Shown: positions 53,637 to 64,000 of the stretch, piece after piece
Layout of the letters: each line of letters starts with the position of its first letter
Position numbering within the stretch: the stretch's first letter is position 1
NCBI GenBank assembly: GCA_037074705.1
Contig: CM073596.1
Coordinates: 13,200,501 to 13,264,500, forward strand
DNA length: 64,000 nt
Origin: Zhengitettix transpicula
Lineage: Eukaryota > Arthropoda > Insecta > Orthoptera > Tetrigidae
Direction of reading: 5' to 3'
Translations under genes and position numbers: made by a program
The notes under the pieces: model-generated
What the model saw: the letters and a program-made list of their open reading frames with translations, nothing else
Databases searched by the model: none
Told to the model about the DNA's origin: nothing

Positions 53637-54800
53637 CTCTTCCTAATGATTGAAAACAAACGTGTGGACTGCTAGGAATCAGAATAAAGAACGCAATCTC
53701 TTACATTAATTTTGTATTTCCGGCAGCCCAAAAATTCTCCACTAATCCTATCATAATTTTTTTCGAACTTATTCCACTCCTAAGCAGCTTTTTTTTTGTT
53801 TAGTGTAACAGGTGGCAACTCCCCTTTAATAGCATAGGAAGGGATTTGACTGGGAGGATGCGGAAGGGTAGAGGAAGGTAGCCAAGGGTTAACTATGGCC
53901 CCCGGGCTATAGTTTAAGGATCCTACCCGGCAATCGCCTAAAAGCAATGCAGGGAAAACCCTAGAAAAACGTGCATCAGGTAGGTCGGGTATTGGGTACT
54001 TGTCCCACGCCCTTCCGATTGCGGGAGAAGAGTTTACTGTGGGGAAGCAGCATTCCCTTCTCCGTACCTCGACCAGTTTAGGAAGGCAACTGGCCGACTG
54101 TTCCAATGGGAACAAGGAACAACTCTTACCGTATGCCCAAGGTCTGTGACCCCGGAACATACACCTCTCAAAACAGGCAGAGGTGCCTCGGCTTGTGGGA
54201 ACCTTAGTTCAGAAACGGAGAGGAACCTAAGTAGCTCCAATCTTTTCCAGCTTTCAACCCTTCGCTCTTTGTTTGCGCTGTGGCATAAAGGTTTGATCGT
54301 CCATACATTGTTCGAAAACTATAACTTTATGTCGATCGCTAAAAACCTGTGCTATCGTAGTAATTTTCTTACTTGGTGGGTAAATTCTATATTTTTTATT
54401 CCCGTTGCTCCGATAAATTATCAAAATTTATTTCAGTTACCGGGTATCCGAGAATAGTGATTTTATTGCCAATTAATGCGGCCATCTTGTATCTTCTATG
54501 TCACCTCATTCTAAAAAAAAATTTATATTCGAAATTTAATCTGCCTTCTTCTGTTATTTCGTAGATTCTACAGTCGCTTCTTAACTTTTATTCTCCATTT
54601 TAAGTACTTCTACTTCTCAATGTATGGTTTTCCTTATTTGTTTTCTGCCGTCTTCAAACCTCAAAACTTTGTCTGAAATTCATCAATAAATTTTGCCGTA
54701 TCGTTTCTATTTTAAGTGCCAATTTTGCCGCTTATAACTATCCATTTAGGCGCATTTCCATTTAACCTGTCTATTTTTTATTGTTTTTAATTATTTTTGT
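53637..54800 (-). repeat. Unidentified dispersed repeat, arm 2, interrupted by R1
   Basis: Inverted relative of 52,480-53,195, split by the R1 insertion at 53,790-54,225. It is the more diverged of the two arms. Confidence 0.75.
53790..54225 (-). mobile_element. R1 element with target duplication and empty-site paralogue
   Basis: Flanked by CCTAAGCAGCT (53,779-53,789) and CCTAAGTAGCT (54,226-54,236), an 11-bp duplication with one difference. The T-rich tail (A-tail in minus sense) is at 53,790-53,797. The uninterrupted partner arm (around 53,028-53,045) shows the empty site. Confidence 0.85.
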
Positions 54801-56215
54801 CGTGTTTGTAGCTAATTTTGTTTGTAAACATGTCGTTAAATGCATTGTTAATTCGGTTATCTGTATTGGCAGCAGCTTCTCTCCTTCCAGATTTGCAACT
54901 GTGTCTTTTGTATTCAAATTTGACATTGCTTCGAATATATTCCCGTAACACAATTCCAAACGAAATAAATCTTAAAAAGTAAAACAGTAATTTTAGTTTC
55001 AGAACTTTAGATCATAAACCCCTAAAATGCGTAGATTTACTTAATAAATTGAATTACAGAGTTCCTTCTAGAACCTCTACATTGAAATATATGTTTGTGG
55101 TGAAGCATTATAGAGTAAATTATACAATAATGAGAATTGGATATTGATTGATTTGATGTAAAAAAAATTTGAATTATTAATGTTGTTTCAAAATATGATT
55201 TTTATTCACCAAAAATTATATAATAAATATTTGATAATATATTAGAAATTTTATTATATTTTAAGATATAAAATTTGGTGTAACTTTTTTATTAATGTAA
55301 AATGGACAAAATAAGTATTGAACTAATTTAAAACACAAATTTGTTAATTAATTATTATTTACCAAAAATTTTCTAATTTCGGTATACAGTAATTTCACGT
55401 AACTTAAAAAATAAAAATTACCTTCCTTCTGTGCGTTACAAACTGTTAAATAACTTCACTTGTTATTGTTGCAATGGAATTATTAATTTTAGAAAGCAAT
55501 GTTTTTATTTCAGGTAATAGATGTCAATGCAGTCAGACTGTATTTCTAAATTACATAAGTATGTTCAGTTTAGTCAGTCAAGCAAACTTTAACTTCACTA
55601 AAGATATTAATACTAATTGTTTATAATTTTTCATATTCCACTCTCTACATTATCTTGTTAATTTGTAGAATTGTACGTGCTCTTACGTTTTATAATCGCT
55701 ATAATGCCATATTTATTTTATACAAGAAATTAAAGTTAAATTTAATCACAAAATTTATAGTTTTGTGACACAAATAATTAATGTAACTAAATTAGTCAGT
55801 TAATTATTGCCCTTTGTGGAATTTATCTCAAATAAATCAATTGGTTTCGGCCCCATTTATATCAGGATTTTATCTTTATCTTCTTCATCTTTATGTTTAC
55901 ATGAGTACTTATTAATGTATTATTTGATTTATTTTCTATTTAATGTTTTTAAAAATTAATCAAATTATTATATTTTCATTACACCTTACAGTTTTTTGTT
56001 AATGACATAAAAATTTCGTTTATACTACTCATAACTTCATTTAGATTTGTACTTGTTATCTACTCTCGCCCAATTTACAAAGTGTCCCGAATAAAATAAA
56101 ATTGTCAGTAGCTTCGTAACTCCTGATTCCAGTTTTTAGGTATCATCCTTTCATTGAGGCATGTATAAGGATTTTTAGCACATGTATATTGCCATAACAA
56201 TGATTGTAGAGGTAA
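54801..56215. other. Strongly AT-rich intergenic sequence
   Basis: No gene or shared repeat recognised. Confidence 0.5.
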
Positions 56216-56219
56216 GTTA

Positions 56220-58115
56220 ATTGATAAATTTGTTCATGAGAGGAAGAGCTTTGAGTTGGATAGAAGATTATTTAACGAATAAAAGACAGTATGTTAAAAT
56301 TAATGGTGCATGTTCTGAACTTCAATAAGTTGATTTCGGGGTGCCCCAAGGCGGGAAATGAGGGCCACTGTTATTCATTTTGTACATTAATGAATTACCA
56401 GCAGCAGTGAAGGAAGTAAAAATTCACGTGTTTGCTGGTGACTCCTTGATTTACTGGTAAAAATTGTAAAGACATTGTAAATAAAATTAATTTTGAGCTT
56501 GTAAATATTATAAATTGCTTATGTGTCAATACGTGAAGTTTCAATACTAAGAAAACCAAATGTATGTTGTAATGTCAATGAATTAGGACATTAAGTATTC
56601 GGACATAACATTTAATTGTAGCGGCAGGAGCTTCCAAAGCGACAAAGGAACAAAGGTCTGTTACTTTGTCGGAAAGTCAAAAATGGCGTATGCGCGCTAA
56701 AACTCGAGACTACGATAGTTCAGTTGGTGACGGGACATTTCAGAGGACGGAACAAATGAGTCTAGAGCAGAGACTAGCCGTTGTTTAATGTATTATTAAA
56801 CAAAGTTGTGAGTTGAAGACAAAGTAAAAACATCCACGGGAGAATTACATCGTAAATATTGCTAAGTTAAAGCAGTGTACGTCTGTACACATAGTTAAGT
56901 TGCAGTTTAAGTCCCAAGCGGTATAAAGACTAGCAAATCTATGAATCACAGGATTCATATAAGGCAAGCAGTTATCAGATAGCTGACAAAAAGGAGGATC
57001 ATCCCAGTTCCTGGGAGCCTATCAAGGTGGACTTCAAGAATGTAAAATCTGTGAGTAATATTAGAATCAGTGTAAATTTTTTTGCAATAGTGTACTCCCG
57101 AAAACAAAAGGAATGCTGGAACCAGGTGGACAGATGTAAGTAACAAAACCAAAAATAATGATTAATTGTAAACGCTAATTAAAGGATAAAGTCAGATTTC
57201 GTTATCTTTTAATTGTCAATCAACGTTAATTTGTTTACTTTTTAATTTCTTTGATTCTATCGACATATTGTCTGGGTGAATTATAAACGGTGTATTAATT
57301 AGTTTTTTTAAAACAACTTGTTGTGTCCATTATCAAACCCAGTAGAGACCCTGAGATCTAAAATTTTAAATTGTAATTGTTTGTGAGTTACAGCAACAAA
57401 GTGGAAATAAATAATTATATGTTTTAAATTCTTGTTGATTATTTCATTTAATTAAAACCCATTAATTGATTATTACATTTTGGCTACCACAACGTGGGGC
57501 AAATTTCATTTTAATTAACGTTACCTATTTGATTATTACAATGTATATAGGTAATAAATTGCGAGACTGTGATATAGTTGTAGGAAATGAGGTGATAAAA
57601 GTGGTTAAACATTTTAAGTACTTAGGAGTTATTATTGTGACCAAAAATGTAATAAATATGCTGAGAAAAGAAATTGGACAAAAAATAGTAGTCTGTAAGT
57701 TAAAAAATATTTTGTCCCTTAAAGCTAAAAAAACAGTATTTATGTCAATAGTAGTTCCTCAATTACGTTATTGTAATTAATTATTGCTTGGTATAAGTAG
57801 TAATGTTATTAGTAAATTGGAAATAATATGGAATAGAGGATTAATAGCTGTCTTGAATGAAAATAAATATAGTAAGATTCAGGATGTGTTAAATAAATTA
57901 GAATTGTTAAATATTAGGGAACAACTTTTGTATGATGTGTTAAATTTTATTTATAGAATTGATAAGGGGCAGTTTGCCTGAGTATTTAAATATTTTTATT
58001 AAAAGAAAATTAGATGTCCATAATTATAACACGAGGGGGGAGTGGGAATTTTTTTCTATTGAGCATCTGAATCTAAGTATACGAATATTTTATTTATTTT
58101 TAGAGATAAAAAATA
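56220..58115 (+). pseudogene. LINE (CR1/Jockey-like) reverse transcriptase remnant, split by an LTR
   Basis: Before the LTR: GRALSWIEDYLTNKRQYVKING, then GVPQGGK.GPLLFILYINELP (the RT GVPQGS.LGPLLF.IYINDLP motif), then a FAGDS block where FADDT is usual. After the LTR: HFKYLGVII, PQLRYCN, ISKLEIIWNRGLI and the C-terminal LPEYLN...HNYNTRGG phrase typical of non-LTR polyproteins. In-frame stops and the damaged YADD box show it is dead. The 5' part (endonuclease) is absent. Minus the LTR, the two halves join in the same reading order. Confidence 0.85.
56565..57540 (+). mobile_element. Nearly solo LTR with leader remnant, 5-bp target duplication
   Basis: Starts TGTTGTAATG and ends GATTATTACA, flanked by ATGTA at 56,560-56,564 and 57,541-57,545. 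An internal GATTATTACA at 57,468-57,477 is followed by TTTTGGCTACCACAACGTGG, which looks like a primer-binding/leader region, then 60 bp later the terminal GATTATTACA. Reading: 5' LTR, first bases of the internal region, then the last bases of the 3' LTR, with everything between deleted. A relative lies at 63,208 onward. Confidence 0.8.
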
Positions 58116-61020
58116 GTGATTGGTAAATAGTTGTATTGAAGCATATGTAATTAGCGTTAAGCTAAATTGTCAAAATAAATATAATAGCTTTATAGTATCT
58201 ACTCGGCAATTACCAGGGATTTCGTAATTAAAAATGCTCTTTCTTATGTGTCCTTCGCCTCCTTTGGAAACAATTACGTCTGTTCGTCCTGAGACTTTTA
58301 AGTTGTATCCATGCGCTGTTCAGGTTGAGTGTGAGAGTGGTTGAGAAGACAGCCAGCAATCCGATATCAGAATGAGGGGCCCCTCTACTGTAAGAAACGT
58401 ATAACCCACAGCTGGTTCACCTTGCCACGAGATACATAACTTTCTCCACTTGCAACTTGTATCCATCTGTCTGACTCGACTCCTCCCATACACAGACGTA
58501 AGCACACAATGACCTTTTTGTGTATCGTTGGTTGCATACAGGAAAAGATAAGAAATACAAGTCAGCACTTGAGAAAGTTAACTGGAATCTGCTTAGGGAA
58601 GACGATGTTTCGGTCCTCTTGTTCGTCGTTTTAGTTAAATTTCAGATAAATGACGTCACGGACAAAAGAGCAGAGTCTGGGTCAAATCGTGAATTTATTT
58701 TAAATAATTGTTGCATCACTGAAATATTTATTTTAATTTTAAAAGAACAAATCTACGATCAACGGTGGTTTCACAGGTGAAACGTTCATTAAAAATGTAG
58801 ATTTATTTAATAGGTCATGTCGGAATTGCAGGAATTAACTGTAGAAGAGAATAACGGAATTAATGACGACTGAAATACAGGTGGTAATTCAGAGAGTGGT
58901 TTCGTACAGAAAAGGAAACCGTGTTCGTCTTCACGGTATAATCCGTTAAAAATTTCGGAAAACGAGTCCATACTCTGCTCGATCCAACCCCGAAGAACGA
59001 GCAATTTCAGTATAAGCAACGTTTCAACCCCAGGTCTCTAATCTACTAATGAAACTGTAGACATATAAAGGAAATCTTTGAAAAGAACAGTCATTCACAG
59101 ACTAAATTTATTAACAGTAAGTACAAACTTAAATACAATCCTGAAAAAAGCAACTTTTGTTATATTGAACTTAATTTACGCAGCATGAATTCGGTTTGTG
59201 GCAGAGCGCTAGACGAAAGGAATTCGAAGGTATGTAGAACAGGCGCCAATACGACGGAACAGTCAGTTCGGAACGTAATTAATTTAATTATTATTAAAAT
59301 AAAAACTCCATTTTTTATTTCTATATATTTTGGAGGCAAATAAATATTACATTTTTGGATTTAATTGCTTTCGAGGTTCACCACCTGGATGGCGTACATT
59401 TTGAACTTGTAAAAATGATTCAGTAAGTATCAGACATGTTTAGACGATATATTCACATAGGAGAAATAATTCTGGTCAGTGTAGAAAAAGATTTTGAGAT
59501 TACGATGAAAATGGTGTAATGTTTCGTGGCATACCTTTTTTTAAGGGAGGTCGAGGTAAGTGTAGCCAAATTTATGTAGATAATTGGGTATTAAATATGA
59601 TACTAGAGAACAGTTGTGTAAGGGACAACGGTTAAAAATATGGACGTAAATTATTTTCCAAGTATAGTATGTGACACTGCCGAGAGAACAAGAGGAATGT
59701 TTAGACCAGTTATAGAATATCCGATGTGCCACTCACGTCCTCGACCTCGACTGCGATTGCTAAAATTAACCGTGATGCCATGGAAGGCAGTCTGGTGACT
59801 TTCAGGTCTCACAACGATGACGCGAGTTTTCTCCTTTGACGCAACTTGAGTCAGCAGTTAGCTATTTCTTTTATTTCTTATTTGCCTCACTCCGAGAGGC
59901 TGCTATTGAATCCATTCTCCAGCTCCAACCCGTAGTCTTTTAAGTGTTCGTTTGTGACTCACGAACGAGATTGGCACAAGTTCGCCGTTGGTGGTGACCT
60001 TACGAGCCTTTCAAAACCCACCAACCGTTTCCAAACACTTTCTACGTGGCCTTAGTGTCTATAAACTTGGAGGCACACTTTCATTGACCATGTCAAATTC
60101 CAGCATAAAGCATGATCTCTGTACGTCCGTCGTAAAATTAATTTCTAACTCTCGGTTGTTTAGAATTCTGCGAAATGAATTTTTATTGTACAGGAGATAG
60201 ATGAAAGTTCTCTTGTATATAAATAAATTAATAATTAAAAATGCTAAATATAAGCCTGAAAAATATTTTTTCTACAGCATACATTTTATTGTATCTGCTC
60301 TGTAAATTTCAGAATAGCTACTTCGCTAAATAATATATAAATGAGCTTAAAACTACACAAACAATACGAAGTAGTTCTTAATTCCATCGCCAACTGCCGT
60401 CTTCCTTTCATATATTTTTAAAATAAACTAATTAACATCGTTTTAGAAGATTTTTTCTCCATCCCGTGGTACTTTTCCTATTTAATTAACATTTCCACTT
60501 CAGCACGTTTTAAAAAAATGTGAATGAGACTGTGTTCCAACCGCGGCACGTTTTCTTCAGAAATAAAGCAAAGGGATTTTTCCGTCGTCTCATTTCCCGT
60601 AAGCCTACATTTAGTCTACGAACATGCTGCAATATATATATATATATAAAATGAATGAGTGCTCGTCCGCTTGCTGAAATTACATGTAGCTTCTTTAAAT
60701 TGGCATGAGGCAATAATATATTTTCCTTTTAGACATCTAACATGGCCAAAACCGAAAATAAAAAAATAAAACTGTACGTGTGTTGAATGAAAAATGAATT
60801 AATGGAAACGAAATGTTTTGCAGTGTACCGCTGATGAATGTTTCTTATAACATCTCAGAGAATAAAATTGCCAAACATTATGTTCCCAAATATATATAAT
60901 TGTTTTTAATTTATATTCAAGTTGATAGAACTGTAAGATTATATTATCTCAATACAGTAATAAAAACTGATTAAAAGAGTATAATATTGAGGGAAAGTAA
61001 CGTGACTGAGCTAATGGCGC
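58116..61020. other. Intergenic sequence, no feature seen
   Basis: Several frames of 60-86 codons without domains. A short AT microsatellite at about 60,632-60,647. Confidence 0.5.
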
Positions 61021-61221
61021 CGTATTTTGAGTGGCCGTGCCCTGAGCGGACAACAGTCCCTTCCTCAATACTGACCGCTGAGTGAGCAGGTTTAAAATTT
61101 ACAAAGAGAAACTTTTTCAGTCTTGGTTTAAACATTAAGTGAATGTAATACAAATTTAAGGTATAACATTTCTGAAACTTATCTGGATTTATAATTTCTA
61201 TCTCTATCTATAATATGGAGA
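61021..61221. repeat. Left arm of a 201-bp inverted repeat
   Basis: Reverse complement of 61,589-61,789 with very few differences (for example T versus C at the GTGGCCG/GCGGCCG position). Outer end CGTATTTTGAG, inner end TAATATGGAGA. The 367-bp loop is AT-rich and has no ORF. Confidence 0.92.
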
Positions 61222-61588
61222 TAAATGTCGTATATGAAATTTGTCATACTACATTTTATGTAATTAATTGTAAGTAAAGTTTTATAAATTTTTAATCAAT
61301 TGTTTTATAAATAACCATGTTTGTAAAATCTTGCTGTGTTTAGAAAAACGGATTTTGAAATTAGACCATTTAATTGGCTTTGCAACACCTGAAGATTAGG
61401 AATGAAACTTTGAATGTTTTTGCAATTATAATGTTTAAAAATTTAAATTAATAATAAATTTATAACTAAACAGGTTGATGTTTTCATTTATTTAAGGACG
61501 ACAGATAAATATAACTGTTAAAATATTTGTATCTTAATTGATCATTTATAAGCATTTTTATTAAACGAATCACTACCAACTGGAACAG

Positions 61589-61789
61589 TCTCCATATTAT
61601 AGATAGAGATAGAAATTATAAATCCAGATAAGTTTCAGAAATGTTATACCTTAAATTTGTATTACATTCACTTAATGTTTAAACCAAGACTGAAAAAGTT
61701 TCTCTTTGTAAATTTTAAACCTGCTCACTCAGCGGTCAGTATTGAGGAAGGGACTGTTGTCCGCTCAGGGCACGGCCGCTCAAAATACG
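61589..61789. repeat. Right arm of the 201-bp inverted repeat
   Basis: Partner of 61,021-61,221. Together about 770 bp, the layout of a foldback transposon or a long-TIR MITE; target duplication not evident. Confidence 0.92.
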
Positions 61790-63207
61790 ACACCGGGCTA
61801 ATGCTGGGCGTCAGAACAGATGAGAGAGAATAAAAAAGTAGATATAACGTTTCAGGATAAGAAAGTCAAAAATTTTAGATCTATAGTTACTGGAATATTA
61901 CATCCTTGTTAACATGATTCGTGGTTATGGCGAGATAGCTCCGATGACGTCTGCGGTCGTCGACGTCGGTGAAGATGTGGGGTTTTATCCTCCCTACTCT
62001 GGATGACAACACACTCACTCTCTGTAATGGTTGTCTACTTAGGTTTTGTCGGCCCTTTCCTTTTTTTATAATTATTTACCACTCCAAAAATGATGAGTAC
62101 CACAAACGCACCATTCCAAAACCCCTTATTTTGAACAAATCTTTTTATTAATCAAGTAATATTCTCGTACTCCTTCACTGCTTTTCAATTACTGTTAAAT
62201 GCGAGCCTCTAATTATATCTCCTCAATATTTTTAACACAAATTCCGTTCCGTGTAAGCGGTTGAGTGAGCAAGTCGATCTCCTGAAATTCCGTGGTCTCC
62301 TTCCTACTTACGAGAAACTTCGTCCTCACATGTTCATTACAATACAGACGCAGCATTCAGAAAAATTAGATATATAAAAAATCGTTATCTCCAGGATCAT
62401 TCCTGCGGCTATCTAAAAAGGGTAATGACGTACCAGAATTAATAATAAGCCTTCGTGCTCATTAAAACAACTCCAGTTACATATTTTTCCCTATTTCTAT
62501 GCAGCTGATGTAGAGTTCTTGAGATATGGAATCAAGGCTGACTAAGCCTACGACAGCGGGTCAGGGTCTTCAGTGCTGACTGACCTTCTCAAGTGCAATT
62601 CTTGCTAATCCAGGACGATCACGTGATGCACCCACCACCAAAAAGATCCGGTCTGAACGTAAGCGTGTCGCTTAAGAATTAACGGTAACAAACTATGATT
62701 AGCAAAATAAGCCGTCAAGTCCGCAATTCTTAGATCATCAACATATTTGTCTCGTCTAAGGATGTCTGTATTCTGAAATTCTCATTTTCCTTGGGAAATA
62801 GTATATTATAAAGCTAAAAGTGAACACCTCTTCACGGCCAGAGAGCCAAATTATTTTAAGTTGATCAAGTTACGTTCAGATTAATTTTTGTTACCTCACG
62901 TTGGGAATGATTGGCAATTTACATAAAATATTTAACATTAGGAGAAGCAAATTGTTGACGTCTATACGTGACAAATTGCAAAACAAGACGGAGCATTGAA
63001 ATTAAGGGAACGAAAACGTCGATCGCAGATAAATTATATAATTTTAAATAAATGAATCACCGGTCTTGGTGAAGGCTTATGTGTTCATTAAATTGATTAT
63101 GAGCAGAAACGGTGCATCTTAATTGTTTTTCAAATGAGAAATAATCGTATAAACGTGAAGTGGTTAGTCTTATTGACGCCTTTGTCTACTTAGTCAATGC
63201 ACTACTA
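61790..63207. other. Intergenic sequence, no feature seen
   Basis: No supported gene. Confidence 0.5.
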
Positions 63208-64000
63208 TATTGTAATGCCAATTAATTAGGCCATTAATTGTTTGGACAAAAAAATTTGAATTCTTTGATAAATCAATTATAGCGGCCTGATCGAACAAAG
63301 CGACAATGGAAAAGCAAGCTCAGCCGCTTTTGTTGAAAAGTCAAAATGGCGTTTGCGCGCATGAAAGTCGAAGAGTTTTCGTCTATAGCCATCCAGGGAA
63401 GGATGTCAGTTTTTTTTTACGTCGACAGCCAGCTAGGATAGAGTTGGTGCTGAAAGATTTCTGTGCACAGATGAAGTTTTTCTGGTGAGCAGCACAGAGC
63501 GTAATAGTAAAGTTGACAGTTTAAGTCTACAGCAAGGAGCTAAAGAAAAGTTAGTTCGCTCCGAAAGAATAAACAGTTAAAATGAACCGTTTAAGGAGCT
63601 ACGTCGCAGTTTAAGTTCAATACAGTAAAAGGCTACTAAATCTACGAATCATAGGATTACTGTAAGACAAGCAGACATCAGATAGCTGACATTCAGGAGG
63701 ATCATCCGAGTTCCTGGGAGCCTATCAATTTTGACTTCAATAGTGTAAAATCTGTGAGTAAAATTTTGCAATAGTGTACTTCCGAAACCAAAAAGAATGC
63801 TGGTACCAGCCGGACAGTATGTAGGTAACAAAACCAAAAATAATGATGAATTGTAAACGCTAATTAAAGGATAAACTCAGATTTCGTTCTCTTTTAATTG
63901 TCAATCAACGTTAATGTCTTTACTTTTTAATTTATTTCATTCTATCGACATATTGTTTAGGTAAATTGTAAACTGTTTTGTTAATAAAATTTTAAATCAA
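63208..64000 (+). mobile_element. LTR, second copy, cut by the window edge
   Basis: Aligns with 56,565-57,295: TATTGTAATGCCAATTAATTAGG start, the AAAATGGCGT.TGCGCGC segment, CAGATAGCTGACA, GGAGGATCATCC.AGTTCCTGG, CAGATTTCGTT and ATCGACATATTGT. Two-base start is TA rather than TG. Whether it is solo or the 5' LTR of a full element cannot be seen. Confidence 0.75.

Noticed and set aside
56565..64000. A single full-length LTR retrotransposon bounded by the LTRs at 56.6 and 63.2 kb
   Set aside because: The 56.6-kb LTR is closed by a perfect 5-bp target duplication at 57,541, and the sequence between the LTRs is a LINE fragment plus unrelated DNA without gag or pol.

Overview
The window looks like nuclear DNA of an arthropod, most likely an insect. 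It is AT-rich, has spliceosomal introns, a Tsp42E-like tetraspanin gene with a TATA/TCAGT promoter, and a dense mixture of Penelope-like, LINE, LTR, Helitron-like and short A-tailed retroelements. No bacterial-type operon is visible. The species cannot be fixed from sequence alone.

Positions 1-14,861 are one unbroken tandem array of tRNA-Ala(UGC) genes on the minus strand. I count 96 monomers, each a 72-nt tRNA body plus about 82-84 bp of AT-rich spacer (period 153-156 bp). Twenty-two bodies match the consensus exactly; the others carry a few substitutions that recur in a fixed order. The array has a satellite-like higher-order structure: an 18-monomer unit of 2,789 bp (about 2.6 periods) followed by a 12-monomer unit of 1,855 bp (about two periods). 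Five copies have anticodon UUC (Glu) in place of UGC while keeping the G3-U70 pair that specifies alanine. A single tRNA-Ala gene of identical sequence lies 1.2 kb beyond the array edge on the plus strand (16,062-16,133) with a strong T8 terminator. Open reading frames across the array are an artefact of the 155-bp repeat.

From 16.2 to 32.4 kb the sequence is mainly mobile-element debris: A-tailed 5'-truncated retroelement ends (family R1), Helitron-like elements ending in a CCCGG/CCGGG hairpin plus CTAG, a 1.02-kb solo LTR in a TA microsatellite, and a decayed Penelope-like element with RT and GIY-YIG domains and inverted terminal repeats. A clean 1.4-kb Helitron-like element abuts the Penelope end.

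From 32.7 to 38.2 kb lies the one convincing protein-coding gene, a five-exon tetraspanin of 225 aa with a core promoter and poly(A) signal. Its first intron holds a decayed Helitron-like copy.

From 38.2 to 64 kb the window returns to repeats: an R1 element with a 13-bp target duplication, a tandem run of three R1 tails, Helitron remnants, hammerhead-like motifs, a foldback pair of about 0.7 kb (one arm interrupted by R1), a LINE reverse-transcriptase pseudogene split by a nearly solo LTR with a perfect 5-bp target duplication, a 201-bp near-perfect inverted repeat, and a second LTR running off the right edge.
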